Source: Rhodopirellula baltica (GTDB lineage Bacteria > Planctomycetota > Planctomycetia > Pirellulales > Pirellulaceae). Taken from it: a stretch of DNA of 64,000 nt. The notes under the pieces are model-generated. The model did not search any database. It was not told where the DNA came from and saw only the letters and a list, made by a program, of their open reading frames with translations. The stretch is taken from positions 62,001 to 126,000 of the forward strand of contig PPHI01000052.1 in assembly GCA_002901265.1 (NCBI GenBank), written 5' to 3'. Below, one piece after another: positions 49,002-57,740 of this stretch (the first letter of the stretch is position 1; every line of letters starts with the position of its first letter). The translations under genes and the position numbers were made by a program.

Positions 49002-49137
49002 TTGCCTAGAAAACCCTAGGACACGAATTAGAAGCTGCCCGTCAAACGTGACGCAAAATGGTGGCGAACGATCGTTCCAAACCACACAACCAGAATCAAC
49101 TTGACCGGCATCACGCTAAGGCACCAAGTAGCTTTTG

Positions 49138-50058
49138 CTAAAGACCAGCCACCAAAGCAACCGCCCGCACACCAATTAACCTTGCAATCATCGCACCGTC
49201 CTGGCCCATCGCGACGACAGACAAGACCGCGCCGTCGCCTTCGTGAAGCGACACCCACCACTTCGCCAAAAAGCTGACCTGCTCGTCAACGTTTGGCCTT
49301 CGACCTAAAACTAGCTGATCGATCGCGACTGGCAGGGCCTCCTGTCCGGAGACATGCTTCGCCAAACTGGATGCCAAATCCAACATTAAGTCAACGACCG
49401 CTGGCGACGTTACTGGCATGCCGATTAACTTGCGTTTGCCCCATAGTGGATCCGACTTACAAGCACGGTAGTCTGCGACCGCAACCGGCACTTGATCCAG
49501 CCCCAGATAGTCGCCGAACTTGATCTGCTCAAAGCGAGGCAATGCGGGTCCCCGGTATACGGGCGCATCCGACGCTGAGCGACATCGATTGCTTTCGCTC
49601 GATTCGGCTCGGCCCTGCCTGTTTCTTCCCACAGAGTCGATCACCTTCAACTCTTCGATCGAACAAGCCGGACATTCCAATTCATAAACCGGATGCCGAT
49701 CGATCACACAGGACACATGACAGACATTGCGTTCCATCACGACGCCTTCACTATCGCGGTGATCTCGTCGCACCGTCCACATCCCATCAAGCTGCCGAGA
49801 TGGCGATAGCTCAATCGCGAATGCATCTTCGCTTTGGCTAACTAAGTGTGAATGCACACGGACACCAGCGATCGCCGGCATGCAAGCTTCGCCTTGATTG
49901 TCCGCTTGAAACCCACGACAAGCCGCTTGTGCCATCAACTCAATCGACATCGCCAACGGTACGGCGGGAAAACCGTGAATGCGATAGTCTGCACAAAATG
50001 GGTCGTTTAATGGATCCACGGTAAACGACCACGTGTTTTCTTCAACAAACGATTTCAT
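49138..50058 (-). CDS. Polyketide-type dehydratase (double hotdog) homologue, degenerate active site
   Basis: A 306-residue protein that resembles polyketide/PUFA synthase dehydratase domains: the N-terminal part reads NDPFCADYRIHGFPAVPLAM, the counterpart of the family DHRIDGxPVLPG block. In active enzymes the histidine after the aspartate is catalytic; here that place is a tyrosine (ADYRIHG). The second hotdog half is recognisable from about 190 (YLGLDQVPVAVADYRA). No other polyketide gene is adjacent. The start is ATG 50058. It lies upstream of the HAMP/Tad genes on the same strand. A binding or regulatory role is more likely than catalysis, if the alignment by eye is correct. Confidence 0.55.
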   Translation of the reverse strand: MKSFVEENTWSFTVDPLNDPFCADYRIHGFPAVPLAMSIELMAQAACRGFQADNQGEACMPAIAGVRVHSHLVSQSEDAFAIELSPSRQLDGMWTVRRDHRDSEGVVMERNVCHVSCVIDRHPVYELECPACSIEELKVIDSVGRNRQGRAESSESNRCRSASDAPVYRGPALPRFEQIKFGDYLGLDQVPVAVADYRACKSDPLWGKRKLIGMPVTSPAVVDLMLDLASSLAKHVSGQEALPVAIDQLVLGRRPNVDEQVSFLAKWWVSLHEGDGAVLSVVAMGQDGAMIARLIGVRAVALVAGL

Positions 50059-50130
50059 AAGACACAAATCAGGGCATCAACAACTTGTCGCTAGACCTCC
50101 ATCAACTGATGGAAAACCTCCCGCGCGCAT

Positions 50131-50198
50131 AAAAAAAGCCCCCGGTCCAGTACGAGATCCAAGGGGGGCGGAGGATAACGTGCTATCGGACCGGGAGC
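50131..50198 (-). terminator. Terminator-like structured leader upstream of the dehydratase-like gene
   Basis: On the minus strand an 11-bp stem (50188-50198 with 50138-50148, one G-U pair) closes a 39-base loop that contains a small inner hairpin (gata/tatc). Seven U residues follow the stem (50131-50137). The gene start at 50058 is 73 bases further on. The position fits an attenuator in the leader of this gene, or the end of a small RNA. No matching upstream gene is recognised. Confidence 0.55.
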
Positions 50199-50779
50199 CG
50201 GTGGATGGTTGGTTCGACTGGACAACCTGCATCCTTGCGGTCGCCGGTCGAACACTGAAATAAAGCCAAGATGAATGAGCTCCCGCGATGCCCAATCGAT
50301 ATCCGTCTCGTGGTCATTCGCGTTGCGTCCGCAGCGACCGTTCACCATCAAGTGGGAAGGCGCCAATGCAGGATCTCGCCAGTCGTTTGGCTTTATCAAC
50401 AACGTGGTTTGCGTCCTTCCCGAAGGTCGTTCGCTTGCCCTCGCTGCGATGGCCGGAGAATACGTGAGCCCAACGGCAGGGGTCAAGGCAAATCGATTCG
50501 AAGTCCAAAAATTGTTTCTTGAATCTATTTGCTATCAACAACTGATCCTGCACAGATTTCGGTGGTGTGGTATCGTTTGCGCCGCCAACTCAATGCGGTT
50601 GGTTTGGATCAATCACACGCTTTGTTTCAGTCGCATGTAACGATTGTCATTCAACGAATTCGCAACGCTCAGAAAATACGGAAATCAATTGGTCCGGTGT
50701 GCTGACGTGTGAAATAGTTGAAGTGTGAATAGTTATTGGGGCAGCCTCTTTTTCTTAACGAATCTCCTTCGGACAAAAG
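50199..50779. other. Intergenic region between divergent genes
   Basis: Overlapping open frames on both strands show no recognisable domain. A near-direct repeat lies before the BON gene: gtgtgaaatagtt (50707-50719) and gtgtgaatagtt (50723-50734), a period of 16 bases. It may be an operator. Both flanking promoters are expected here. Confidence 0.35.
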
Positions 50780-51001
50780 ATGGAAACTACGGACACAAAA
50801 GACATCGCCACTGCGGCATCGCATGCACTTGCAACGAGCTCAGTGCCAGAACTTCGGACGTTGCGCGTCGACGAACAATGTGATGAACTTCAGCTTCATG
50901 GCAGCGTACGCAGCTTTTACCACAAGCAACTTGCTCAGGAAGCGATCTTTCCGCTTGCCTGTGGCAAACAAGTAGTCAACTACGTCGACGTGCAAAACTG
51001 A
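50780..51001 (+). CDS. BON-domain mini-protein
   Basis: A 73-residue protein made of little more than one BON (bacterial OsmY and nodulation) domain: PELRTLRVDEQCDELQLHGS and RSFYHKQLAQEAIFPL followed by KQVVNYVDV give the expected alternating strand-helix-strand pattern. BON domains bind phospholipids or associate with membranes and periplasmic stress proteins. There is no signal peptide, so this copy would be cytosolic. It stands alone. The start at ATG 50780 is supported by the domain boundary. Confidence 0.72.
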   Translation: METTDTKDIATAASHALATSSVPELRTLRVDEQCDELQLHGSVRSFYHKQLAQEAIFPLACGKQVVNYVDVQN

Positions 51002-51218
51002 AGACACGACGAGAGTGCCGGGACAACGTACGTACCGGCTGACACGGGAAACGATATCAAGGTCTTCGCCGACCGCGGGCTCAACAAAACCGCCTCACCT
51101 CGTGACGCAAGACGAGCACCGCTACTTAAACGCTCAAGCCAGCACACACGAGCCCTGCATACGATAAAGACGTATGCATCGCCCTTCTCACAGCAACTCT
51201 GCTCTCGTGGCGAATCAC
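51002..51218. other. Region between the BON gene and the tandem repeat
   Basis: Contains a perfect 8-bp inverted repeat (tgcatacg-ataaaga-cgtatgca, 51156-51178), which could terminate either flanking transcript although it lacks a U-tract. No coding sequence is recognised. Together with the repeat array the gene-free stretch is about 320 bases. Confidence 0.4.
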
Positions 51219-51330
51219 GTGATCAGTGCACGGCGTGATCAGTGCACGGCGTGATCAGTGCACGGCGTGATCAGTGCACGGCGTGATCAGTGCACGGCGT
51301 GATCAGTGCACGGCGTGATCAGTGCACAAC
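51219..51330. repeat. Seven-copy 16-bp tandem repeat at the 3' end of ymdB
   Basis: The unit gtgatcagtgcacggc is repeated exactly six times (51219-51314) and a seventh copy (51315-51330) matches in its first 13 bases. Each unit contains two self-complementary hexamers, tgatca and gtgcac. The last copy includes the stop codon of ymdB (51319-51321 on the minus strand), so the array has grown outward from the gene end. Confidence 0.95.
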
Positions 51331-52104
51331 GACGCGTTGCTGAAATCGTTCAATCGACAACGCACGGCCATCGTCACCTGCTTCCACGATGGCACCGCAA
51401 AGCCTTACGTCGCCGGTCGCGACATGAAAGTGACAGGGCTCTGCAGTTCTTGTCGTGTGAATCACTCGCTCGATATCACGACCGATGATACTTTCGTACG
51501 GCCCACACATTCCGACGTCACATTGAAACGCGGTTTCGCCAGGCAAGATACAACTGTCGGCCGTTGGCACGTGAGTGTGCGTTCCAAGCACAGCCGTGAC
51601 GCGTCCATCGAGATACCTTGCAAGACACTGCTTGTCACTGGTCGCTTCGGCGTGAACGTCCACCAAAATGTGATCGGTGTGCTCACCGACCTCGTCCAGG
51701 ACTTCGTCGACGGCTTCAAACGGACAATCCACCGGCTTCATAAACACTCGCCCCATCAGCGAGACAATCCCCAGTGGCGAACGACCGGATCGCTTAATCA
51801 ACGCCCATCGTCGCCCCGCGGCTGTCTTGGGATAGTTCGCCGGTCTGACGATCCGGTCACTTTTCTGCAGCGTCGAAATGATCTCTTTGCGGCGGTAGAT
51901 ATGATCGCCAAGCGTTACGCCATCGATCCCGTTGTCGATCAACAGATCAAATTGCTTAGGCATCAAACCTGATCCGTCGGACGCGTTCTCCGCGTTGGCA
52001 ACGACGTAATCTAAGCTCAGTTCCTCGCGGATCCGCTGGACGTTTTGCAAGACCGCGTTCATTCCCGGCTTGCCGACGATATCCCCGAGGAATAAGAACT
52101 TCAT
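51319..52104 (-). CDS. ymdB: YmdB-family metallophosphoesterase
   Basis: Metal-dependent phosphodiesterase of 261 residues (TIGR00282 family), active on 2',3'-cyclic nucleotides in characterised Bacillus members. Metal-binding residues are visible: FLGDIVGKPG at the N-terminus, VANAENAS, TLGDHIY, the histidine in DVHAEATSDKQ and VLGTHTHVPTAD. The length is normal for the family. The C-terminal VVVH and the stop codon lie in the last copy of a tandem repeat. It is divergent from proA. In Bacillus the family affects biofilm gene expression; that role here is not shown. Confidence 0.9.
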   Translation of the reverse strand: MKFLFLGDIVGKPGMNAVLQNVQRIREELSLDYVVANAENASDGSGLMPKQFDLLIDNGIDGVTLGDHIYRRKEIISTLQKSDRIVRPANYPKTAAGRRWALIKRSGRSPLGIVSLMGRVFMKPVDCPFEAVDEVLDEVGEHTDHILVDVHAEATSDKQCLARYLDGRVTAVLGTHTHVPTADSCILPGETAFQCDVGMCGPYESIIGRDIERVIHTTRTAEPCHFHVATGDVRLCGAIVEAGDDGRALSIERFQQRVVVH

Positions 52105-52516
52105 AACAACCGGTGGTCACGCCCGAGGATAAGGAAGAATGATCGCATCGCGACATCGATCTGCGAAATCACCTTCACATGCCGCCAACGGTTCACACGC
52201 CAATAGAATTCGGTGGACCGACGTGATCGCGACCGGCGAAGGAGCGTGGATCGTAACATCTCTGCTGGAGCGAACTCAACCGGACGTCCAATACCAACGC
52301 CCAGCCATCGCAACCAAGGCCCAAGCGTTGCACGACTTCAGCGACCGCCACCACACCGATTCGGTGAACCACGCAAGAGTTTCCTTCGTTGGTGTTGCCA
52401 CGAACCACTTCACGGCGAAAATGGTCACTCCGAAAACGGCACGACTCCAAACTTTTCAGCCGATCACGACACCAACCACTCGTCTCAACCGCACGCTGCC
52501 CACCACGAAGACCGAC
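52105..52516. other. Divergent intergenic region between ymdB and proA
   Basis: The proA frame is open for 126 further codons upstream (from 52139), but the peptide is rich in T, H, N and R and shows no family similarity, so I treat it as noncoding. The promoters of both genes are expected here. No strong hairpin is seen. Confidence 0.4.
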
Positions 52517-53794
52517 ATGAACACCGCCGCTACGGCCACCGACCTTCCTACGTATTGCACCCAAACCGCGAAGAATGCCAAAAAGGCATCGGCTCAGCTG
52601 GCAACGCTCGACACCGCGATCAAAAACCGCTGGCTCAATGAATCCGCCGACGCACTCGTTGGCGCCGTCGACCGCATCGTCGCCGCCAACGCAAAGGACC
52701 TTGAAGCAGCCCCCGGATATGGGCTGAGCGATGCCGCGATCGACCGCCTGCGTCTGGACCAGACGCGTATCGAAGCAATCGCTTCGGCGCTCCGCGAAAT
52801 CGCGATGCTGCCAGACCCCGTTGGTGAGGTCCTCGACGGGTTCACCCGACCCGGTGGCCTACAGATCATCAAAAAACGGGTCCCGCTCGGCGTCGTCTTC
52901 TTTATCTATGAAAGCCGCCCAAATGTGACTGCCGACGCCGCGGCGATTTGCGTGAAAAGCGGAAATGCCGTGATCCTGCGTGGCGGAAAGGAAGCCATCC
53001 ACAGCAGCCAAGCGATTGTCGAACTGATGTGCGAAACCGCCGAACAATGCGGCTTACCACAACACGCCGTCCAACTGGTCAACACCACCGACCGAGCCGC
53101 TGTCGGCGAATTCCTTTCACTCGGGGAACTGATTGACGTCGCGATCCCACGCGGCGGTGAAGGGCTGATTCGCCGCGTGGCCGCCGAAGCCACCATGCCG
53201 GTGATCAAGCACTACGACGGGAACTGCCACGTCTATGTCGACGAAACCGCAGACCTCGAAATGGCCGCGAAGATCATCGAAAACGCGAAGTGCCAGCGCA
53301 TGGGCGTTTGCAATGCCTGCGAATCGCTGGTCATCCATCAGGCCGTCGCCGCTAAATCACTGCCGCTGATCGCCGAAAAACTCGCCCAGCATTCCGTCGA
53401 GATCCGCGCGGACGAGCGAGCACAGAAGCACCTCACCGACTGCAAACCGGCAACCGAGGAAGACTGGGGGACCGAATACCTCGGCCCCACCATCAGCGTC
53501 GCCGTCGTCGACTCCATCGATGAAGCGATCGAACACATCAACCGCTACAGCTCGCACCATACCGAAGCGATCGTGACGAATACCCTCGCGGCCGCCGAAA
53601 AATTCACCGGCGGCATCGACAGCTCGGCCGTAATGGTCAACGCCAGCACGCGATTTAACGACGGCGGCGTGTTTGGCCTCGGCGCTGAAATCGGCATCTC
53701 CACCGACAAATTCCATGCCCGCGGGCCATGCGGCCTACGCGAACTGACGACCTATAAATACATCGTCAAAGGCGATGGCCACATCCGAACCTAA
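52517..53794 (+). CDS. proA: Gamma-glutamyl phosphate reductase
   Basis: Second step of proline synthesis: reduces gamma-glutamyl phosphate to glutamate 5-semialdehyde with NADPH. The start is ATG 52517, which gives a normal 425 residues. Family features include [50 protein letters not shown] and the catalytic cysteine in [13 protein letters not shown] (first of the pair, about residue 265). The C-terminal block [22 protein letters not shown] is also diagnostic. proB is not adjacent. The upstream gene ymdB is divergent. Confidence 0.95.
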   Translation: MNTAATATDLPTYCTQTAKNAKKASAQLATLDTAIKNRWLNESADALVGAVDRIVAANAKDLEAAPGYGLSDAAIDRLRLDQTRIEAIASALREIAMLPDPVGEVLDGFTRPGGLQIIKKRVPLGVVFFIYESRPNVTADAAAICVKSGNAVILRGGKEAIHSSQAIVELMCETAEQCGLPQHAVQLVNTTDRAAVGEFLSLGELIDVAIPRGGEGLIRRVAAEATMPVIKHYDGNCHVYVDETADLEMAAKIIENAKCQRMGVCNACESLVIHQAVAAKSLPLIAEKLAQHSVEIRADERAQKHLTDCKPATEEDWGTEYLGPTISVAVVDSIDEAIEHINRYSSHHTEAIVTNTLAAAEKFTGGIDSSAVMVNASTRFNDGGVFGLGAEIGISTDKFHARGPCGLRELTTYKYIVKGDGHIRT

Positions 53795-53866
53795 GGACCC
53801 GGACGAGCCTTATCGCTAAAGTTCCGCTATCCGGCGCTCGATCTAAAACCGGAAAGGACCGAAGCC

Positions 53867-53929
53867 TGGGCGAAATCACTGCTTCGCCCACCATTTAATG
53901 CGCCCCCAAAGCGGCAGAAATCCTGCCGC
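53867..53929 (+). terminator. Two hairpins between proA and rpmA
   Basis: Two perfect inverted repeats occur in the gap: tgggcgaa/ttcgccca at 53867-53890 and gcggcag/ctgccgc at 53911-53929. Neither is followed by a U-tract. The first could end the proA transcript; the second may be part of the rpmA leader. Confidence 0.4.
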
Positions 53930-54032
53930 TCGCCCCCCGGATGCGTCTTGATGCCGGATCCCAGGGACGATATTCTTCTGGGCCCGAAATACAAATCACC
54001 ATTTTTCAGATACACCTGAACTAGACAGAGCA

Positions 54033-54278
54033 ATGGCACACAAGAAAGGACAAGGTTCGAGCCGCAACGGTCGTGACTCGAACGCTCAACGCCGTGGCGT
54101 TAAGAAATTCGGTGGCGAAGCAGTCAAAGCTGGCAACATCCTGATCCGCCAGTGCGGAACCAAATGGCACGCCGGCCGTGGCGTTGGCCAAGGCAACGAC
54201 TACACACTGTTCGCTTTGGTCGACGGAAACGTCATGTTCGACCAAAAAGGACGCCGTATCAACGTCGTCACCGCTTAG
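54033..54278 (+). CDS. rpmA: 50S ribosomal protein L27
   Basis: L27 lies at the peptidyl transferase centre of the large subunit. The 81-residue sequence is standard: [20 protein letters not shown], then [22 protein letters not shown] and [18 protein letters not shown]. The N-terminus is the mature form without a leader peptide. It has its own terminator. It is usually encoded directly downstream of rplU; here rplU lies 1.2 kb away on the opposite strand, facing it. Confidence 0.97.
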   Translation: MAHKKGQGSSRNGRDSNAQRRGVKKFGGEAVKAGNILIRQCGTKWHAGRGVGQGNDYTLFALVDGNVMFDQKGRRINVVTA

Positions 54279-54325
54279 TTCGAAAGCGGCAAAACCGGGA
54301 AATCGACTCCCGCAGCAATACAATC

Positions 54326-54366
54326 GCCGGCTGCACAGCATTTCGCAGTGCAAGCCGGTTTTTTGC
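54326..54366 (+). terminator. Intrinsic terminator of rpmA
   Basis: A G/C-rich stem (ccggct and gcac arms at 54327-54336 pairing with gtgc and agccgg at 54348-54358) is followed directly by six T residues. It lies about 50 bases after the rpmA stop codon. Confidence 0.8.
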
Positions 54367-54483
54367 TGCGCTGCACCGGACCTCAACTGCCAACGCAGCA
54401 CAAACACCACCTGGGCACAGCCATCACCGGAACAGACTGAAACCAACACTGCTGAAGACCGGACCCCGGTGCAATCGGGAGCA

Positions 54484-55503
54484 CTAGCCGGTGACCGAAG
54501 CGATCACGATCAACAGAACGATCGCCACAGCAATCACAGACGCCGCGATGGCAAGACGCGTGCCGTCAATCTCTCGAGTCTGCGGCTCCATACGGCGGCG
54601 AATCCGCTCAACCAGCTCACTTCGCCCAGCCGGAAAGACATGCTCCTCTGCTGGCAACAACGCTTCACCGTGGTCGTGGCGATAGGAATCAGCCACCTCC
54701 AGCATCACGGCCTGAACCTGACGCGCATTAAACGGGCGATCATCCGGCGCCTTGCGAAGCAGCTTCAAGATAATCTCGTCGACCGCAACCGGACACTCCG
54801 CGAAGTCCCGAACCGAAGGCGGCTTTTGCTTCAAATGCTGATCGAACAACTGGGCATAGTTTTCGCCCAGGAACACCTTCCGGCAGGTCAGCATTTCGAA
54901 CATACAGCAACCGAGGGCGTACAAGTCAGCCTTTCCACTGACAGAACGATCGCCGGTAATCTGCTCCGGTGCCATGTACGCGTGCGTGCCAACCGTTACT
55001 TGACCAACGGTTAGATCACCCGCGGTTAAGTCGCGCGCGATCCCAAAGTCACCAAGCTTCACGACGCCGTCTGGCGTCAAAAACAGGTTGCTTGGCTTGA
55101 GGTCGCGGTGAACCACGCCGTGATTATGCAGACACTGCAGCGCACTACAGATTTGACGAGAAATCTCGACGACGGCAGTCCAATGAAGCGGACCACCAGA
55201 CTCCAGCAAGTCGGCAATGGTGCCCCCGGACACCACTTCCATTGCATAGAACAGCGACTGGTCGCCGTCGTCACGGCCGCCACCAAGATAGGCGACCACG
55301 TTGGGGTGCCGCAGTCGCTCCATAATGGTCATCTCACGCTTGAATCGTGCGCGAATCAGCGTGTTCTGACTGACCTTAGGATGGAGCTTTTTAAGCGCGA
55401 CCTGGCGCCCCGATTCTTTTTCCGTGGCCAGATAAATCGTGCCAACGGTTCCGACGCCTAAAACATCGCCCAGCTCGTAATCAGTGAGCCGGTCGGCAGG
55501 CAT
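54484..55503 (-). CDS. Membrane-anchored Ser/Thr protein kinase
   Basis: Hanks-type kinase of 339 residues. The glycine-rich loop (GVGTVGTIYLA), the lysine K38 in VALKKL, the catalytic loop HRDLKPSNLFL (H132-D134) and DFG (152-154) are all intact, and the activation segment contains GTHAYMAPEQ. A single transmembrane helix closes the protein (about 316-338), with the kinase on the cytosolic side and almost no periplasmic part, so no sensor domain is visible. Its ATG shares one base with the rplU stop codon (TAATG), so translation is coupled to the ribosomal protein L21 gene. The substrate is unknown. Confidence 0.93.
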   Translation of the reverse strand: MPADRLTDYELGDVLGVGTVGTIYLATEKESGRQVALKKLHPKVSQNTLIRARFKREMTIMERLRHPNVVAYLGGGRDDGDQSLFYAMEVVSGGTIADLLESGGPLHWTAVVEISRQICSALQCLHNHGVVHRDLKPSNLFLTPDGVVKLGDFGIARDLTAGDLTVGQVTVGTHAYMAPEQITGDRSVSGKADLYALGCCMFEMLTCRKVFLGENYAQLFDQHLKQKPPSVRDFAECPVAVDEIILKLLRKAPDDRPFNARQVQAVMLEVADSYRHDHGEALLPAEEHVFPAGRSELVERIRRRMEPQTREIDGTRLAIAASVIAVAIVLLIVIASVTG

Positions 55504-55817
55504 TAGGCACCCGCGATGTCGGTGATCTTGACGCGAGTGAACAATTGGCGGTGACCAATTCGGCTCTTGCTGTGCTTACGGCGACGGAACTTTTGCACGT
55601 AAAGCTTTTTGCCTTGCTTTGCACCAACGACAGAAGCGGTGACACTTGCACCGTCAACAGTCGGGGCGCCCAGCTTCAATCCCGCGTCACCACTGACAGC
55701 AAGGACTTTGTCAAAAGTCAAGCTTTCACCGGCGGGGGTTTCACGATAGTCCAGGTCAACTTCCATGCCTGGCTCGACGCGGTACTGGCGACCGCCGTCA
55801 ACGATAATGGCGTACAT
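55503..55817 (-). CDS. rplU: 50S ribosomal protein L21
   Basis: L21 binds 23S rRNA in the large subunit. At 104 residues it is full length: MYAIIVDGGRQYRVEPGMEV, LTFDKVLAVSGDAGLKLGAP and the basic C-terminal block KKLYVQKFRRRKHSKSRIGH. The stop codon overlaps the kinase start by one base. The usual downstream partner rpmA is not here but faces it from the other strand. Confidence 0.97.
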   Translation of the reverse strand: MYAIIVDGGRQYRVEPGMEVDLDYRETPAGESLTFDKVLAVSGDAGLKLGAPTVDGASVTASVVGAKQGKKLYVQKFRRRKHSKSRIGHRQLFTRVKITDIAGA

Positions 55818-56122
55818 TTATCTCGTTTTTTAACCGAGGGCGTAATTCTGTTCGATTTCGGGCCCCAGAGTGTATCGACCGACTGCAGGTGCGTACAGGG
55901 CTAATTCACCGGTATTTTTCGGCTGAAAACGCTCCGAAATCAAGCCCAAAACCGTTTCCCTGCGATCATCACCCCGCCGATGGCCTAGATCTTCAAAGCC
56001 ACCCTATCCAACGGGCTGGCAACGCACACAATTGAGTTCGAGGGCTTGCCGCCCTCGCCAGCAGGGATCCTCGCTAAACTGCACTCGCGACCAACACCTT
56101 CACATCATTCGGGCAATTGATA
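55818..56122. other. Divergent region between rplU and pgi
   Basis: Holds the rplU leader and the pgi promoter. A perfect 7-bp inverted repeat (cgagggc-ttgcc-gccctcg, 56039-56057) lies about 65 bases before pgi. No coding potential is seen. Confidence 0.4.
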
Positions 56123-57739
56123 ATGACCAGCTTGACTGACCTGACCGCATGGAAAAAGCTGACCTCCCACCACGATTCGATCAAATCCAAGCACCTTCGT
56201 GAGCTCTTCGAATCGGACAATCAACGCGGACAAAAGTTCTCGCTCGAAGCCTGCGGGATCTTCCTCGATTACTCGAAGAACCGAATCACGAGCGAAACCG
56301 TCGAACTGCTGCTCGCACTCGCCCGAGAATCAAAGCTTCCTGAACGGATCGAAGCGATGATGACCGGAGAAAAAATCAATATCACCGAAGACCGAGCCGT
56401 CCTTCACACCGCCCTTCGCGCGCCGGCCGATGCCGAGGTACTCGTCGACGGCGAAAACGTGATTCCAGAGATCCACGCCGTTCTGGACAAAATGAGTGCC
56501 TTCTGTGATTCGATCACCTCTGGCAAATGGACGGGGCACACCGGAAAGCCCATTCGCAACGTCGTCAATGTTGGCATCGGCGGATCAGACCTGGGCCCCG
56601 TCATGGCCTATGAAGCCCTGCGCCACTACAGCAACCGCAACCTGACGTTCCGCTTTGTGTCGAATGTCGATGGCACCGACTTTGCCGAAGCCACACAAGA
56701 CCTCAAGGCCGAAGAAACTCTCTTCATCATCGCGTCGAAAACCTTCACGACACAAGAAACCATGACCAACGCGCACACCGCGCGAACATGGCTGCTCGAC
56801 CAACTCGGTGCCGACCAATCGGCCGTTGCCAAACATTTCGTCGCGCTGTCGACCAATGCTGACGAAGTCTCCCAATTCGGAATCGACACCGACAACATGT
56901 TCGGTTTTTGGGACTGGGTCGGTGGCCGTTATTCAATGGACAGTGCGATCGGACTGTCGACAATGCTCGCGATCGGCCCGGATGGCTTTCGTGAAATGCT
57001 GGCCGGATTCCGCGAAATGGACGAGCACTACCGCACCGCACCACTCGACAAAAACCTGCCAGTGCTGCTGGGACTGCTGACCGTTTGGTACACCGACTTT
57101 TTCGGATCGCAAACCACCGCCGTCTTGCCGTATGACCAGTACCTCAAACGCTTTCCTGCGTACCTGCAGCAACTGACGATGGAAAGCAATGGCAAGTCGA
57201 TCACACTCAACGGCGACCACGTCGACTACGACACCAGTCCGATTTACTGGGGCGAACCCGGCACCAACGGCCAACACTCGTTCTATCAATTGATCCACCA
57301 AGGCACGCACCTGATCCCCTGTGACTTCATCGCTTTCGCAAAGTCACTCAATCCGCTTGGCGATCACCATGACAAACTGACCGCCAACGTCTTTGCACAA
57401 GGCGAAGCACTTGCGATGGGTAAAACCAAGCAACAGGTACTCGACGAAGGCACCCCAGAGGAACTCGCCCCGCACCGTGTTTTCGAAGGCAACCGCCCGT
57501 CCAACACATTGCTGATCGAAAAACTGACGCCAGCCGTGCTCGGCAAACTGGTCGCACTCTACGAACACAGCGTCTTTACCCAGGGCGTCGTGTGGAACGT
57601 CAACCCGTTTGATCAATGGGGTGTTGAACTGGGCAAAGTACTTGCCAAAAAGATCGTTCCCGAACTGCAAGCTTCAACCGATTTGGCGCACGACAGTAGC
57701 ACCAACCAACTGATCGAGCGTTACCGATCGCTGAAATAG
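56123..57739 (+). CDS. pgi: Glucose-6-phosphate isomerase
   Basis: Interconverts glucose 6-phosphate and fructose 6-phosphate. The start is ATG 56123 (the frame is open to a TTG two codons earlier), giving 538 residues, the long E. coli/eukaryote-like form. Diagnostic blocks are [37 protein letters not shown], the SIS-domain signature [20 protein letters not shown] with the catalytic glutamate, and [20 protein letters not shown]. It stands alone and ends two bases before a convergent permease gene. Confidence 0.96.
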   Translation: MTSLTDLTAWKKLTSHHDSIKSKHLRELFESDNQRGQKFSLEACGIFLDYSKNRITSETVELLLALARESKLPERIEAMMTGEKINITEDRAVLHTALRAPADAEVLVDGENVIPEIHAVLDKMSAFCDSITSGKWTGHTGKPIRNVVNVGIGGSDLGPVMAYEALRHYSNRNLTFRFVSNVDGTDFAEATQDLKAEETLFIIASKTFTTQETMTNAHTARTWLLDQLGADQSAVAKHFVALSTNADEVSQFGIDTDNMFGFWDWVGGRYSMDSAIGLSTMLAIGPDGFREMLAGFREMDEHYRTAPLDKNLPVLLGLLTVWYTDFFGSQTTAVLPYDQYLKRFPAYLQQLTMESNGKSITLNGDHVDYDTSPIYWGEPGTNGQHSFYQLIHQGTHLIPCDFIAFAKSLNPLGDHHDKLTANVFAQGEALAMGKTKQQVLDEGTPEELAPHRVFEGNRPSNTLLIEKLTPAVLGKLVALYEHSVFTQGVVWNVNPFDQWGVELGKVLAKKIVPELQASTDLAHDSSTNQLIERYRSLK

Positions 57740-57740
57740 A

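Noticed and set aside
50091-50640. Overlapping open frames on both strands between the dehydratase-like and BON genes
   Set aside because: They overlap each other on both strands and the terminator hairpin, and none has a domain or protein-like pattern.
51219-51330. CRISPR-like appearance of the 16-bp repeat
   Set aside because: The units are directly abutting without spacers and no cas gene is nearby.
52139-52516. 126-codon upstream extension of proA
   Set aside because: The peptide is low in hydrophobic core residues and unlike any ProA N-terminus; ATG 52517 gives the normal length.
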